The notes under the pieces are model-generated. The model made no database searches. It was not told the origin of the DNA and was given only the letters and a program-made list of their open reading frames with translations. The position numbers and the translations under genes are program-made. Positions 21,340-33,110 of a stretch of 64,000 nucleotides of DNA are shown piece by piece. Location of the stretch: NCBI GenBank assembly GCA_946902985.2, contig OX336389.2:339114444-339178443 (forward strand). Reading direction: 5' to 3'. The stretch comes from Meconema thalassinum. Taxonomy: Eukaryota; Arthropoda; Insecta; Orthoptera; Tettigoniidae. The stretch's first letter is position 1, and each line of letters opens with the position of its first letter.

Positions 21340-22050
21340 GCCTATAATGTTTCAAACTATCCCGCGGGAGGTTCTTCAGATCCTCCTGTCTTGAAAGGGT
21401 GGGGGATCCAGAACCCCCGGTGCTGTAGACTGTAGAGCATCAGAATTTCTAATTTAGAAGTTAGGCCCAAATGTGAAGAACCTTGCATTGTTCTAATTAA
21501 CTATGTTCAGATCAACGTACGTTTGTAAATTGGCATTTTACCACATGCCTGCTATAAATTGAAACCTCCCTCGGAAACAAACGATTGGAGGGCTGTCTCG
21601 GAATTGCTCCGAAATTATACGAGCCTCAGTTTGTCAATTTAGTAAGAAAAAAAGAAAGCCGCCACCTTTCACTTTTTGTTTTTTTTGAAAATGTCAGTAT
21701 GCGTATTTTGTAATACAATTTATATAATTTATTCGGGTAAAGTGTAATACCGTACATTAACGTTTGTGAAAATTGCAACACCGTGAAGGATACGTGTGAT
21801 TGAAATGAACTTTATAGCACACGTTATGTACCGTACATGAAAAACATCAGAAGCTATTACACGCGTAACCAGTGTGTTAGTGCAGAACTGTTGTGAATGT
21901 ATGTTCAAAAACTGAAGTCCAAATACCAGACAGTAAAGCTCTCTTATTCATTTATAGACATGGGCCATCGTTGTTACCAGACCCGTGTACTTGAGAGCAT
22001 GCGGGATCGGTCTGATTAGCGGCGTTATTTTTGTGTCTACTAGTATGGTG
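21340..22050. other. No gene recognised
   Basis: Unique-looking AT-rich sequence with no supported feature. Confidence 0.4.
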
Positions 22051-22051
22051 T

Positions 22052-22232
22052 GCCGGCCCCATGATGTAGGAGTAGCATGCTTGCCTATTTACCTAGGAGG
22101 TACTCGGTTCCGATAAGAATTTTAGAACTGGTGTAAGGGCAGAAACATGATGAACTCAGCCTTGTGATGACAGCTGAGTAGCTGTCTGATTCGGGAAGCA
22201 GCTACCCTGGTGAAGAAAGTCGCTGATTTGAG
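22052..22232 (+). mobile_element. SINE family G, partial
   Basis: It starts 'gccggccccatgatgtagg' and passes through 'ggtactcggttccgat' (decayed B-box), 'aactggtgtaagggc' and 'gctgagtagctgtctgat'. These match the minus-strand reading of 5404-5723 in order. The tail is missing. Confidence 0.6.
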
Positions 22233-22238
22233 ATGATA

Positions 22239-23689
22239 CACACTAGTGTCCAAAAGTTAAGCATAATCACTAAACGAGGCCATACGGCCTGATATGAATG
22301 TCAGACGGATTGCTGAACAAGCGGAAACTTAATCACACACCATATGTCACACAACTTGTCCAAAAGAACAGTGTCAGAAAGGACCTGATAGCTAAGGTAC
22401 ACCTCTGACAACAACTAACAAAACTTGGCAATGCCTTCCACAACAAAATATGCTGTTAATAGGGTGTATGGTTACCCCTAACGGCCACACATGCTTCGCA
22501 GCGACGTGGCATGCTCTCTATCAGATGGTCCAAAAGCTCTTGTGGCAGTCGATCCCATTCCTCCGATAGGGCAATGCGAAGGCCTTGGAGGGGTCCTTGG
22601 TAGAGGCTGACGGGATGCAATTCGCCTCCCCAATGCATCCCAGGCATGTTCTATAGGATTTGGATCCCCAGACGTCGCTGACCAGTCCATGCGATGAATG
22701 TCTTCCCTAGCCAGAAATTCATCCACCAAAGCAGCGCGGTGCGGTCGGGCATTATCGTCCATTAGGAGGAAGTCTGGACCAACCGCACCTCTGAAGAGTC
22801 GAGCCTGTGGTCTCAGTACCTCATCCCTGTATCTCCGAGCGTTCATAGTGTTCCTCGGACCACCCATGAAGATGTGCAGGTTCGTCCATGATGCCGCCCC
22901 ACACCATGACGCCACCACCACCATACTGGTCCCGTTCCAAGATGTTCCTGTGGTTGTATTGGCTACCCGGTTCTCTCCAGTTTAATGTGCGACGGGAATC
23001 GTTCTGCAAACTGAAGCGGGATTCATCTGTGAAGAGCACATGCCTCCATTCATTCATGGTCCAGTTTCGACGTTGACGGCTTCACAGTAAGGCCCTTCTC
23101 TGTGCTGGAGTGAGCGGGACGCACACCACTGGACGTCTGAGCCTACGGTACACAGTTTGCCGGTAAACGGCAACCCCTGAGACGGCTACAAGCTCAACAC
23201 TCCAATTTCGTCGGGCGATTAAGGCCAGATATCGGTCCTGCTGTGGGGTGGTTACTCTTGGTTGACCTGGTACTGGCCTACGACTAACATCTTCTGTGTC
23301 TCGAAATCGTCTCCAAAGCCTGGAAATGACACTTTGTGGCACATTCAAGGATACGGCGACTTCGGTCTGTGTCTGGCCTGCTTCCAGGAGGCCGAGTATT
23401 CTACCCTGCAAAACGGGGTCCAAATGGCGTCGTTGTGCCATTATGTTGTCACGTTCACCACGAGGCTACACTCCGCACACTATAACAGGCAAACATGACT
23501 GAGGGAATATCGGGCGCAGGCACTGGCTGTGTTTACCTTGCGGTTACGTCGCTAGTCAAGGCAGAGACTACTCCTTTCATATACAGAGCGAACACGTAAG
23601 GTTGGTAGGTGCATATGTCGTGTGATTTGCGGTCTATTTCCTGTTGCCCTGCTTATTCGTAACTTATGCTTAACTTTTGGACACTAGTG
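22239..23689 (-). mobile_element. Tc1-like DNA transposon with identical 26-bp inverted ends
   Basis: The sequence at 22241-22266 is the exact reverse complement of 23664-23689 (cactagtgtccaaaag and onward). TA lies next to the right end (23690-23691); at the left TA is at 22237-22238 with two extra bases before the repeat. The 1.45-kb element encloses a minus-strand transposase with few lesions. Confidence 0.85.
22478..23441 (-). pseudogene. Tc1-like D,D34E transposase
   Basis: Starting at 23441, MAQRRHLDPVLQGRI opens the HTH region (VAVSLNVPQSVISRLWRRF; GQPRVTT). A TGA at about 23082 interrupts, then VLFTDESRF (first Asp) continues in the same frame. A frameshift near 22900 leads to LLMDDNARPHRA (second Asp) and DPNPIEHAWDALGRR (Glu), with 34 residues between the last two catalytic residues. 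Two or three lesions in an otherwise complete transposase suggest a moderately young copy. Confidence 0.85.
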
Positions 23690-23737
23690 TATTTAGTGCA
23701 TGAACTTACTTGATGTGCTCATATGTTTATGTTCCAG

Positions 23738-23943
23738 CATATCAACCCCTGAAACTGATGCAGGCTGTGACCCGTAAGGTTAATGAAGTTTGCCTCAGAT
23801 ATCGTGACAATGGATGTATCAGCTCACTGCCACCTCCGGCACCCGGGCCACCCATCTCCACTTGCGCAATAAAGAACGTTCGGCGTCGTATGGAAGATAG
23901 GCATGTCATTATTGAAGACTTCCATGCTGTATTCAATATTGAG
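23738..23943 (+). CDS. PPM1E/PPM1F-like protein phosphatase, exon 1 of 3 seen
   Basis: Serine/threonine phosphatase of the metal-dependent PP2C family. The exon lies between an acceptor (gttccag) and a donor (gtaggc). It enters in phase with two bases completing a codon and leaves in phase 0. It reads YQPLKLMQAVTRKVNEVC, then a Pro-rich linker (SLPPPAPGPP), then CAIKNVRRRMEDRHVII. The RRRMED box is PP2C motif 1, whose acidic residues bind metal. It continues in frame into 33897-34085. In vertebrates this subfamily dephosphorylates CaM kinases and PAK; the same role here is inference. Upstream exons were not found. Confidence 0.88.
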
Positions 23944-24140
23944 GTAGGCTATATGCTTCTTCTTTTTATATGATACATGATTGTTATTATTATTATTATT
24001 GTTATTATTATGGCATTGGAAAAACTATGTGTGCCTTTTAACTTACTAGCATAGGTGCTCAAGACACTGTGTAGGAATGGCTCATAGCTATCACTTTAAC
24101 ATGTGAGACTGAAGGCCCCAGTACAAAATTCCTCCTTTTT
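23944..24140 (+). other. Intron 1 start
   Basis: Begins gtaggc and is AT-rich with an (att)n stretch near 23985-24010. No feature besides the splice donor. Confidence 0.5.
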
Positions 24141-24597
24141 AGCCTACTTCCAATTTTTGCAAAATGTGAAAGTAGACTTATGAGATCTACACAGGGCCAA
24201 AAAGTTGTGTGTCTGTCTGTGTGTGTGAGTGTGTACTCTGTATGTCTGCCCCCCCCCCTATCAATTGAAACACGATGAAACCGAATTGAACGAAATTTGG
24301 TACAGAGGTAACACTAGCAAAGGGCACCTCAGTGTCATGTATTATATTGCCGCCATCTTTACCTAAGCTTAATGGTGGCCACTGAAATGTCCAAAACTTA
24401 CGACCAAACTACTCATCGGATCTTTACGAAATTTGGGAAAAGCATACTGTACCTTCATATGACACGCGTCCTGTGCTCAAACTACAAGGTCCTCAGCCGA
24501 ACTATTTAAAGATGGCGGCCGTGTGAATTATGTAACCATTATAATCAATAGCTTAAGACCCACCAATTCCGATTATCGAGCCAAGGGTGGTTTAAGC
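24141..24597 (+). repeat. Long interspersed repeat L, second copy, left part
   Basis: It shares its whole order with 9789-10292: 'tagcctacttcc', 'gtagacttatgagatc', 'acacagggccaaaaag', GT-rich run, 'gaattgaacgaaatttgg', 'gtacagaggtaacactagc'. It is interrupted at 24597 by a hAT element and resumes at 27204. Confidence 0.7.
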
Positions 24598-27203
24598 CAG
24601 GGGTTCACAAACTTTTTCTGACGCGCCCCCCTTCTGAAACATGAAATATATAGCCCCTCCCCCGCCCCTACTATTCTCATTTCCTTTCTTAGCACTTCTC
24701 GTAGGCTACATCCCACAAAAAGAGAAGATCACACAAGATTAGGATTTCAACTACCAGTTACATTTATAATAATAGTAATATAATAATAACACACAATTCA
24801 TTATTCTTAGAGCACATCAAAGTACAACAACGTTTTGTAAAAAAAAAAAAGTGTCATGCATATTTATTACTTTTGCTTATAGAAATAAAAACAACTGCTG
24901 CACATGCAGTTATTGGAATTGAGCAAATTTTGTTTGTTTCACTAATTAGCTCTTTAGCTGTGACACCTGTGTTCAGTAATGCTTTTCATATTTGAAAGCT
25001 CGTGACTTATAAAGTACAATGGAAGTAATATATACAATTTTCAACATTCACTGTGAATTTGAAAAATGTGGTATCTTAAAACTCTTCACCCATGAAAAAG
25101 TAAACTAGGAGAATAAAAGTGTACATGGATCAGAATTCGGTAATTCTCAGACACTTACGGAGTTAGTGTGATGTGTGAGCTTGAATTTGAGATGAAAGTA
25201 AATCCAGTCTTGGTTGGATGTTTGAAACAGCAACCCGCAGATCCCCTTCCAGCTGTAGTCGAGACCGACGCTTCGCCTTGACGGATGCCATTGTGGAAAA
25301 TGTTGACTCACACAAGTAAGTTGAAGCGAAGGGTAATAACAGGTCCACTGCTTTTCTTGATAAAATGGGATATTCATTCCGAATCCGCACCCAAGTATTT
25401 TCAAGAGACTTCGACTTAAATTAATTTCGAAGTATTCTGTCACTTGAGAGTTCTATTAGTTCCTCCTGTTCTGCCGTTGACAGGTGGGCTGTTACGTTCG
25501 TTTCAAACGGACTGCGAATCCAGTCATTCTCAGTTGATGGTTGTGGAAATCTACCCTCGAATTTTTCACGAAGGTTTTGGAGGTACTCTAACTTACGGCA
25601 ATTCCACTAATTTGACAAATATCTAACTCATTTTCTTCCAGGAATTCATTCAGACAATGAAACATCTCACAGTTACCTTTGTCCATCTGGGCTTTCCAAA
25701 GTTCAAGTTTTCTCTTAGTCGCTTTGTCGCTTAGAATGAAAATATTACTATTTCGTCCTTGAAGTGACACGTTAAGTTCATTCAGTTTTTTTCAAATACG
25801 TCAGCCAAGTAGCACAGTATTAGAAGCCATTTCTCATCCAGAAACAGGGTTGCGAGTGTAGGACTGCTGTCCAATAGGAAAATACGAAGTTCATTCTTCA
25901 ACTCCACAACGCAACGAAGGACTCGACCACGATACAACCAACGTACCTCGGTGTGCAATAGAAGCGAATCATGTGTAGATCCCATCTCCTCGCAAAGAAT
26001 GGAAAATAGCCGACTGTTTAAAGCTCTTGCTTTTCACAAAATTTGCAACACTAATTACATCGTTCAGAACTTTATTGACTTCCGGTTGTAGTACTTTTGA
26101 AGCCAATGCCTCCCTGTTTATTATGCAATGTGTGAATTTTACAGAATTAGTAACAGCACTCACTCTTGCTCTGAAACCCTTTTTAGTTCCAGTAAATGCC
26201 GACGCCCCATCAGTACATATACCAACACATTTGTCCATGAGAGATTGTTGTCAATAGAAAAGGAATTAACAAGAGAAAAATTATCTTCGCCTGTAGTCCG
26301 CCATTCCAGAGCTTTACAAAATAGAAAATCCTCGTGCATTTCATTTGCATAACAGTAGCGTACAAAAACAAGAAGCTGGGCACTGTTTACGATATCAGTA
26401 TTGTCATCAAGTTGCAGGGCAAATATTTGGGCTATCATGAGACGTGGTAGCAATTGATTTTTTTTGTCAGAGGCTATTACATCAATACTACGAGTTACTG
26501 TTTAGTCTGCAAGTGTCTCTTAAGTTTCACAGGCTTCAAACTGTCGTTTGCTAAAATCTCCAAACAAAGAACGCATTGAGGTTGTTCCTGATTATTATTC
26601 GAAAGAATGCTGGTAAAGCCTAATGTCTGATAATCGTCTTGATATTTACGCACTTTCACTTCGTGTGTAGAATTAATAATCCTGATGGGAGCAGAAGTAG
26701 ACGCGGAAGAACAATGGACTTTGTTTAAATTCGAACCTTGTTTTTTTTTCCGAAGGAGGGCAAGCATTATCACTTCCATGAGGTCTCTTTTTACCACTTC
26801 TAATAAGCCACTTATCCATGGGTAATGGCGTCACTCGTATCAGTTTATTGTTAAGTTGGCTAACCACGCACTAGAATTCACCTGTCTAGAATTCACATGT
26901 TCACTCACTGTCTTTGAACTGACTGGAAAGGCCTAGCTGAATTCGAATCGGCAGAAATAGAAGAATCCATTCTTGGAATCCATTCTTGAAAGGAAGTGGC
27001 GGTCACATTGTCAAGCGGCTTATTGTCATTAAGTGTTTGGTAAGAAGATGTCACTGCAGGTGGCGAGTGAAAGGGAGCTGTGTGGGAAATGTTACCCGCC
27101 ACCTTTTCTCAGAATCTACTGGTCAGTTCTTGTGAAATAAGACACTCTCTGCGCCCCCCTTTGGGGGGGGGGGGAGGGGTGCCCCCCACTTTGCTAACCC
27201 CTG
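24598..27203 (-). mobile_element. hAT (Buster/ZBED5-like) transposon with 8-bp TSD
   Basis: Ends are CAGGGGTTCACAAA at the left and the complement of CAGGGGTTAGCAAAG at the right. They are flanked by the perfect 8-bp duplication gtttaagc (24590-24597 and 27204-27211). G/C homopolymers just inside the right end (27155-27190) are typical of this group. The minus strand holds a decayed transposase. It sits in intron 1 of the phosphatase gene, opposite in orientation. Confidence 0.9.
25147..27102 (-). pseudogene. Buster-like hAT transposase (BED finger, RNase H-like, dimerisation)
   Basis: Reading from 27102 down: a variable N-terminus, then a BED-type finger region (YQTLGFTSILSNNNQEQPQC, CLEIL, KLKRHLQTKQ). 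Next are catalytic-domain pieces ([40 protein letters not shown]) and the hAT dimerisation region (LLLPFASTYLCESTFS, RRSRLQ). The pieces lie in several frames with stops between them, and the segment around 26460-26490 is lost. Clearly dead. ZBED5-like domesticated genes share this architecture, but the intact TIRs and TSD here mean a transposon. Confidence 0.85.
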
Positions 27204-27211
27204 GTTTAAGC

Positions 27212-27535
27212 TATCCTAAAGGACAAGATCCGTTATTAATTATAATTTAATATTATACTGTATGAGTGACTTAGAAGAGTTGAGTCGTCTCTGTCACATG
27301 ACAAGATGGCAGCTGACCTCTTGTGCCTGTCCTATATTTCAGTAGTTTGAGTATGTTGTATGCGATATAGCCTACTGATAGAAATAATATAAACTTTGTA
27401 TGAAATGATTTATAATGAAGGTGTACTGCAGTGAAGAAATCGTTTATTTCAAGACATTATTTGCTAACATGTTGTATCTAAGTCAGTTAATAACACTGAG
27501 GTGTTAAGGATATATTTGGCTCTGGGCTAGAGCGT
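27212..27535 (+). repeat. Long interspersed repeat L, second copy, right part
   Basis: It resumes after the hAT element. 'gacaagatggcagctgacc', 'tgtactgcagtgaagaaatc' and 'taacactgaggtgttaagg' correspond in order to 17160-17400. It runs into a decayed tRNA-like text (ggctctgggctagagcg) as the first copy does. Confidence 0.55.
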
Positions 27536-27539
27536 TAGT

Positions 27540-28195
27540 CTCTCACGCGGTTGACTGGGAGCTCTTTACACAGATACTAAATAAAATGGAAATTAGCTCA
27601 AAGGAGAGGCTAATGTATACACTCGTTTATTAATAATCACTGCCCCAGCATCACACATAAACAGAAGACATTAGTAAAAGGTGAATATAAGTACAAGATA
27701 CACGCTGTCATCAACTACGGCCTTCTCAATGCCTCTGTACGGTGCTGTCCTCTCGTGGGTTATGTGGGTAATTGTTCCAAACATTCCACTTTGTAAAGTA
27801 TAGCAATTTTGTAATAGTTCAACTTCTAGCCATGGCTGCACTCTGAATACCTCTTAGCACTGCCAGCTGGATCGCATCCCTCTTGGTTGCTTTAAACTGC
27901 CTGCCCATTCAACACTCAGAGGCGTACAAGATATATATTAATTCACTGCTTGGTTGCAGCACCAACCTACTGTGATCGCCACGGATTTTTAAAGGGGAAT
28001 ATACCTAAAACGAAGGATTCGTAAGTTTGGAGTCTTAATATCGAGATTAACGGACGTGAATGCTATTACAGTAAGATAGTAGTTTTGATATTCAATCATC
28101 ATAAAGTGTATAATATTGATTTAGACACCTACTGGCTAATTATCAATATAAAGGAAAACAAAAAATACATTGTGGTGGAGGTGATAGTTTTAGGG
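27540..28195. other. Intron, no feature recognised
   Basis: AT-rich intronic DNA with no clear repeat border or coding signature. Confidence 0.4.
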
Positions 28196-28203
28196 GTGAG
28201 GAC

Positions 28204-28859
28204 CAGTGAAGGAAGTGGAAAAAAAACAGAGGCGGTATGCTATCCAAATATATATTCCCTGTCATATCTCAACATCAAAAAAGCATACCCCTCCCTTACA
28301 ACGTAACGGGATATGCAGGAAATTGTTCTATTCACTCAGATTTGCATCATGCTTAAGTAATAAATTTAATTTTCACTTAAAGAATATATGTGTGAATTAT
28401 TATTTAGGTTATATAGATAAATAAAATTAAATGAGTGAAGTGGGGAACTAAATTAATTTTTGTTTGTTTGTTACTGACATGTACTGTAATTAGCATCCTT
28501 ATAAGATCTCGCTTTATGAGTTTTGCTGCATGGACGGCCATGGCCGTTCTTTTTTTCCACTCTAGTTAACTGCAGCGATGCTGAAGCGCTTTACGGGTTC
28601 GCTGTTAAAAGGAACGCACGGTTCTATATTGGCGATGTCTACAGGCGAATGCTTATCGCTGAAGGTAGCTTGGTACCAGTGGATGAATGATCATGTAAGG
28701 TAATTATATTAATTCCTACGGCGCAAACAAATTTAATATCCATTGGTTTTCAGTGGCGGTATGCTATTTGACATTGAAAGCAGTGACGGTATGCCATTGG
28801 GCCTTTGAAAGCAGAGCCGGTATTCCATACCGGCGCATACCGCCTCACTTCCCTCCCTG
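28204..28859. mobile_element. hAT MITE, 656 bp, with perfect 8-bp TSD
   Basis: The left end is CAGTGAAGGAAGTGG and the right end is the complement of CAGGGAGGGAAGTG. Both are followed inwards by 'aggcggtatgc'. The flanking 8 bp gtgaggac are identical (28196-28203 and 28860-28867). There is no transposase inside, so it is a non-autonomous element. Near the right end 'ggcggtatgc' type words occur several times. Confidence 0.85.
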
Positions 28860-28863
28860 GTGA

Positions 28864-28940
28864 GGACAAAGAGTTATAAGTATACCCATACATTTAGGAG
28901 ACAGTAGGTTATATGTTCTATGCTGAACATCTTGTTTTAC
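28864..28940 (+). repeat. Unclassified repeat shared with 18522-18600
   Basis: 'gacaaagagttataagtat' and 'acccatacatttaggaga' match the earlier copy. The hAT MITE inserted at its left border. Confidence 0.5.
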
Positions 28941-30879
28941 TATTAGATTCATTAGCCTCTATATACGAAATAGCATTATAAATAAAATACACCTAAAGCT
29001 GAATCACATGAGTATTCTTTGCCTTTATTCCAAATTTGATTATCATTAATACTGTATGTATTATATGGATTCCCTCTCCTTTTACTTGTGGATATGAAGT
29101 GAGTCTGAAATGTATTATCAGTTTTATTTCTTTTGAATTTAAATGAACTAATGAAAATCCTACTTAAAGTGACAAATTCTCAATTATTTTACAAATGAGT
29201 ATTATGAAGGAGTTGTGAACCAGTTTGTAAGAGGAGGCTGGTAGGATAGCATGTGCCCTTCCAAACAATGCTTTCCTTACATTGCTCGAAAAGGCTCAAC
29301 AACAGCATGTTTTTAAAATGAGCATTCCTAGTGTGTGACTGTCCATAAAATTAATTAGAATATTGACACTTTGTATAAAGCATATAATTATGTAATTAAG
29401 CCACAGAAGCCTTATTATATGTGGAGATAAACTACATGGTTACTAAAAGATAATGTACTTACAGATGCTTTCAAAGAACTAACAAAATGCTTTACCCTAC
29501 AACTTACATGCTATCTTTTTTCTGCAAGGTTATAGACAATCTCAATCCTAAATAAGTTGTTCTGTGAAGAATTAAGCAGTCTATTTTCATAAATCCTACT
29601 GGCCTTCTCATTTAAAAACTCTCCCGCCTGTTAAAAGGATTTTCAATGTGCTGTATTAAATAACTTTTCGTACTCGACCTATGTCTCCACCAACACTATT
29701 ACATTTAGAAATTATGTGCTAGAATATATAACTTTCAGCATCAGTGATTAAGACCCCTCCCGCGAGATGGCATCTTTTTGTAACAAGTCACGGGAGTTTG
29801 AAACTCAAATGCACGGCTTCTATGATTTGTGAAAAGTAAGCTACAGCATTTAGCATATTGTATGTCAACAGGAGATAGCATATTCCACACCCACAGTAAC
29901 CTACTGTGAGTGCAAGGGCCATACTATCATCTCCGTTGGAAGACTTTTATGCAAATGCTGTTAAATATCAATTCACATGAAAATATTTTATCGGCCCCAC
30001 CCACCGTATTTTTATCGTAGGCAGTTTATGTTTTAACTTATTCTTTTATCACATTTTTAAACAGATATATCCTAAAATTGTGGCATTGCATTGCATGGAA
30101 ATGTCTTCAAAAAAATTTGATATCATAACAAATATTATAGCCTACTGAATGTGCAGTACTGAATTGTACTGTAAGAAGATGACTTCAAAATATTTATTTT
30201 GTTATGGTGATGATATTATTATTATTGTTATAGTGGGTATCCAATTAGTTACCCTTCACTTTATCCAGTGCTTCACTAGTATCCTTGGTTACCGCACGCC
30301 ACTGCACGAAATTATAAAAAGCGAAGTAAATTTATTCCTATATTACTGGATCTTCAAGGTTAAGAAAATTAAGATAAGAAATTAGCCTTGAAACCAAAGT
30401 TTGTTTCAGTACACAGTTCCAATAAAGCAATTTCGGTACAACACACCTATATACTCCTTGTTCCTTGTAACTTGCTACCTGTACAAAACAAATGCACACC
30501 TGAAGTTTGTCTAATTAATAATATCAAATATTAATAATATCCATCAATACGGATCAGTAATGATCAATAATCCAATGAAGTTTGCCTGCCACAATTGGTT
30601 CTGTTCCACGTGGTCACCATGTGACTTCCTTGAACTGACCAATAACAAAGCATCTTCTCATAGATGTTAACAAATTCAATGTTTTGATCGGGCGTCAAGC
30701 TATTTGGAACAGGGAATAAATCCGTTTATAGTGCCGTTCCCAGGTAGGTCATACTGGGAAAATCAGGCTTAGCCCACAAGAGGTATGAAATCTCCTACAT
30801 TTTCACTTCCATTCATCATTAAACTCTGCAATTCATAACAAAAATGCAGTACCATATTATTCATAATGTTTATATTGTT
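28941..30879. other. Intron, about 1.9 kb without a recognised feature
   Basis: AT-rich DNA with short chance frames only. I see no RNA gene, transposase or SINE head. Confidence 0.45.
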
Positions 30880-30890
30880 TCAATAGTAAT

Positions 30891-31280
30891 TGTGTCTGTC
30901 TTGTTGCATAATGATTTGCATTCTTGGCTGTCAACGCGGAGGCCCGGGTTCGATTCCCAGCTCTGCCAAGAAATTTAATTCTGGGAACAGGGTATACTCA
31001 GCCTTGTGGGGCAAAACTGATAAGAGGTGGGTTCGGTTCCTACCCCAGCCATCCTGGAAGTGGTTTTCTGTGGTTTCCCCACTTCTACTCCAGGCAAATG
31101 CTGGGATAGTACCTAACTTAAGGCCACCACTGCCTCCTACCCAAATCCTACCTCAATTACAAATACTTACTCTAATATAGACATCACAGTGACATAGGAT
31201 ATCAGATAAATACTACACACACCCAAGTACACAGGGCTACATGACCACGATGTTGCAAAGCCCCTAAAAGAATCAACAAC
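30891..31280 (+). mobile_element. SINE family A, complete reference copy
   Basis: The tRNA-like head has the B-box 'gggttcgattcccag' near 30947. A second box, 'gtgggttcggttcctacc', lies near 31029. The body contains 'ggttttctgtggtttcccc', 'caggcaaatgctgggatag' and 'aaatcctacctcaatt', and the 3' block is 'acacagggctacatgacc' followed by 'gcccctaaaagaatcaacaac'. An 11-bp target-site duplication, tcaatagtaat, flanks it (30880-30890; 31281-31291). Confidence 0.9.
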
Positions 31281-31291
31281 TCAATAGTAAT

Positions 31292-32215
31292 ATTGATGAG
31301 AGGACATATCAAATTGTATGCAGATGATACAAATTAATATCTTCTACACTGGGAAAGACGTAATTGAAATCCTACAAAATGTGCAACAAGATATAAATAC
31401 TCTCTCACAATCGTTCCAGGCCAATAAGTTAACAGTGAACCTACAGAAGACCAATTACATGATAATTTCAAAACAAAGCATGAAAGAAATCACACATGAC
31501 AAAATATATGTAAATAATATTGAAATAAAAGAGGTTAATCAGGCATTTAGGTCCAATCATCGACAAACACCTGACCTGGATTGAACACGTTGAGCGAATT
31601 GCGAAGAAACTCTCACCTATAGTAGGGATCCTAAGGAAACTTCGGTATCTTATTCCCCTAAACCTTGTAAAACAAATCTACTATTCACTTGTACATAGCA
31701 AGCTCCAATATTTAAATGTTATTTGGGCTTACTGCAGAAAATCCACACTGAATGATTTAATGACTATTCAGAATAGGGCTATTAGAAACATATTTAACCT
31801 TCCTTACTACACTCCAGTAAAAAATCTGTACATCAGACGTAAAATTCTACCCCTCAACATAAGTGCAGAGCTCCGAGCAGACTCAGAAATAAACTTCCTG
31901 ATGAAGTAAAAAGTGTACCAACTTTGACAGTATTTAAGAGGAAAACTATGAAAATATTGTGGGGAAAATTCTATGCATCTTAATACATCAAATAAGTTAT
32001 GTTTAAGCTTAAAAATCCTAAGCGGTCATCATTTTAAGGGACCTTGGTCTAAACAATCTTAGACATGGTATCAACTTTACTAATATGCATATGCCCTTAT
32101 TCATCAATTTATGTTACCGGTCGGTACCTTCAAACTTTTCTCCCTTGGTGTGTAAACACATATTACTGTACAATTCCTCTGTACGAGCCTATGGCTCTTT
32201 GGAATTAATTGAATT
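31292..32215 (+). mobile_element. LINE fragment: RT thumb and 3' UTR
   Basis: A 5'-truncated LINE. The RT box KLYADDT is at 31310-31330, then AYCRKSTLNDLMTIQNRA-type text after a frameshift near 31550: IEHVERIAKKLSPIVGILRK, YYSLVHSKLQYLNVIW, RNIFNLPYYTP. The order matches the 3' half of CR1/Jockey-group reverse transcriptases. It ends around 32215 ('tggctctttggaattaatt'), with several stops. Inactive. Confidence 0.75.
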
Positions 32216-32590
32216 AAATCTTAACTTGTCTTAAAAAATATATAATTGAGCACAATATTAGTACCGTATGAACCATTTGCTTACATATGTCTAGGGCCAA
32301 TTTGCAGTAGGCTTACACCATGCTAGAATTAAATCCTAATACGCTGGGCACAGCTTATCGTATAAACTTCCTTGTAGGCAGCACCAGCATGTAATCTGTT
32401 TATATTATTTTATTTTATTTTTGTGACGCCAGCTGCTTGATCACGTAACTTAAAATTTTTCATGTTTTCCATGCTGGAAACTACGCAAGGTTGGATTTTG
32501 AGATGGGCCCATGTCTGCTATCAAATATTGCATCCTTGCAATATGTGAAATAGGAATATAATTATAAAATAATAATTGGTTAAAAATGAA
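32216..32590. other. Intron, nothing recognised
   Basis: AT-rich spacer between two LINE fragments. Confidence 0.4.
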
Positions 32591-32594
32591 TACC

Positions 32595-33110
32595 GGTGTT
32601 AAAGAAGGGAGAGTCGATAGCTTCAAGTATCTTGGTTGCTCAATATGATGCTTCCTCTGAAATGAAGACCAGGCTGGTTGCAGCAAATAGGGCATACTTC
32701 ACCTGGAGGTATTTATTCCACCCAAAAACCTCACTATTTATAAAACCCTTGTTAGACCACCTCAGAAACATGGCCTTTGACAGAAACCAAAGCAAGGCAG
32801 GATTTGAGAGGAAAGTTCTGAGGAGAATAATTGGTCCCTTGCATGATATGGAACGATGGAGGAAAAGGTACAATACAGAATCCGATGCTCCAGTGACAAG
32901 AATCATATGATCAGGAAGGCTAAAATGGGCAGGCCATGTGGTGGGAATGGAGGAGGCTGTGGTTTTACTTTGGAAACCCAGGAGGACAAGATCGAGCTCG
33001 AAAAAGATGGCTGGGCAGAGTGGAAGAGGATCTACGGAAGCTGGGATGCTGAACTGGAGGAGGACAGCATGACATCGTGATGGATAGTAGAAGCTCATTG
33101 GAAACACCAA
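32595..33110 (+). mobile_element. RTE-type LINE, 3' terminal coding fragment
   Basis: It encodes KTRLVAANRAYFTWRYLF, an internally deleted stretch, then FERKVLRRIIGPLHD, WRKRYN and, after a frameshift, SGRLKWAGHVVGMEE. The order 'xxRIxAxNRAYF...FERKxLRxIxGP...LRWAGHVxRM' is the conserved C-terminus of RTE-like ORF2 proteins. The RT core is absent; stops and frameshifts are present. Confidence 0.7.

Noticed and set aside
24598..27203. Domesticated ZBED5-like host gene
   Set aside because: Intact hAT ends with perfect 8-bp duplication and many coding lesions show a dead transposon.
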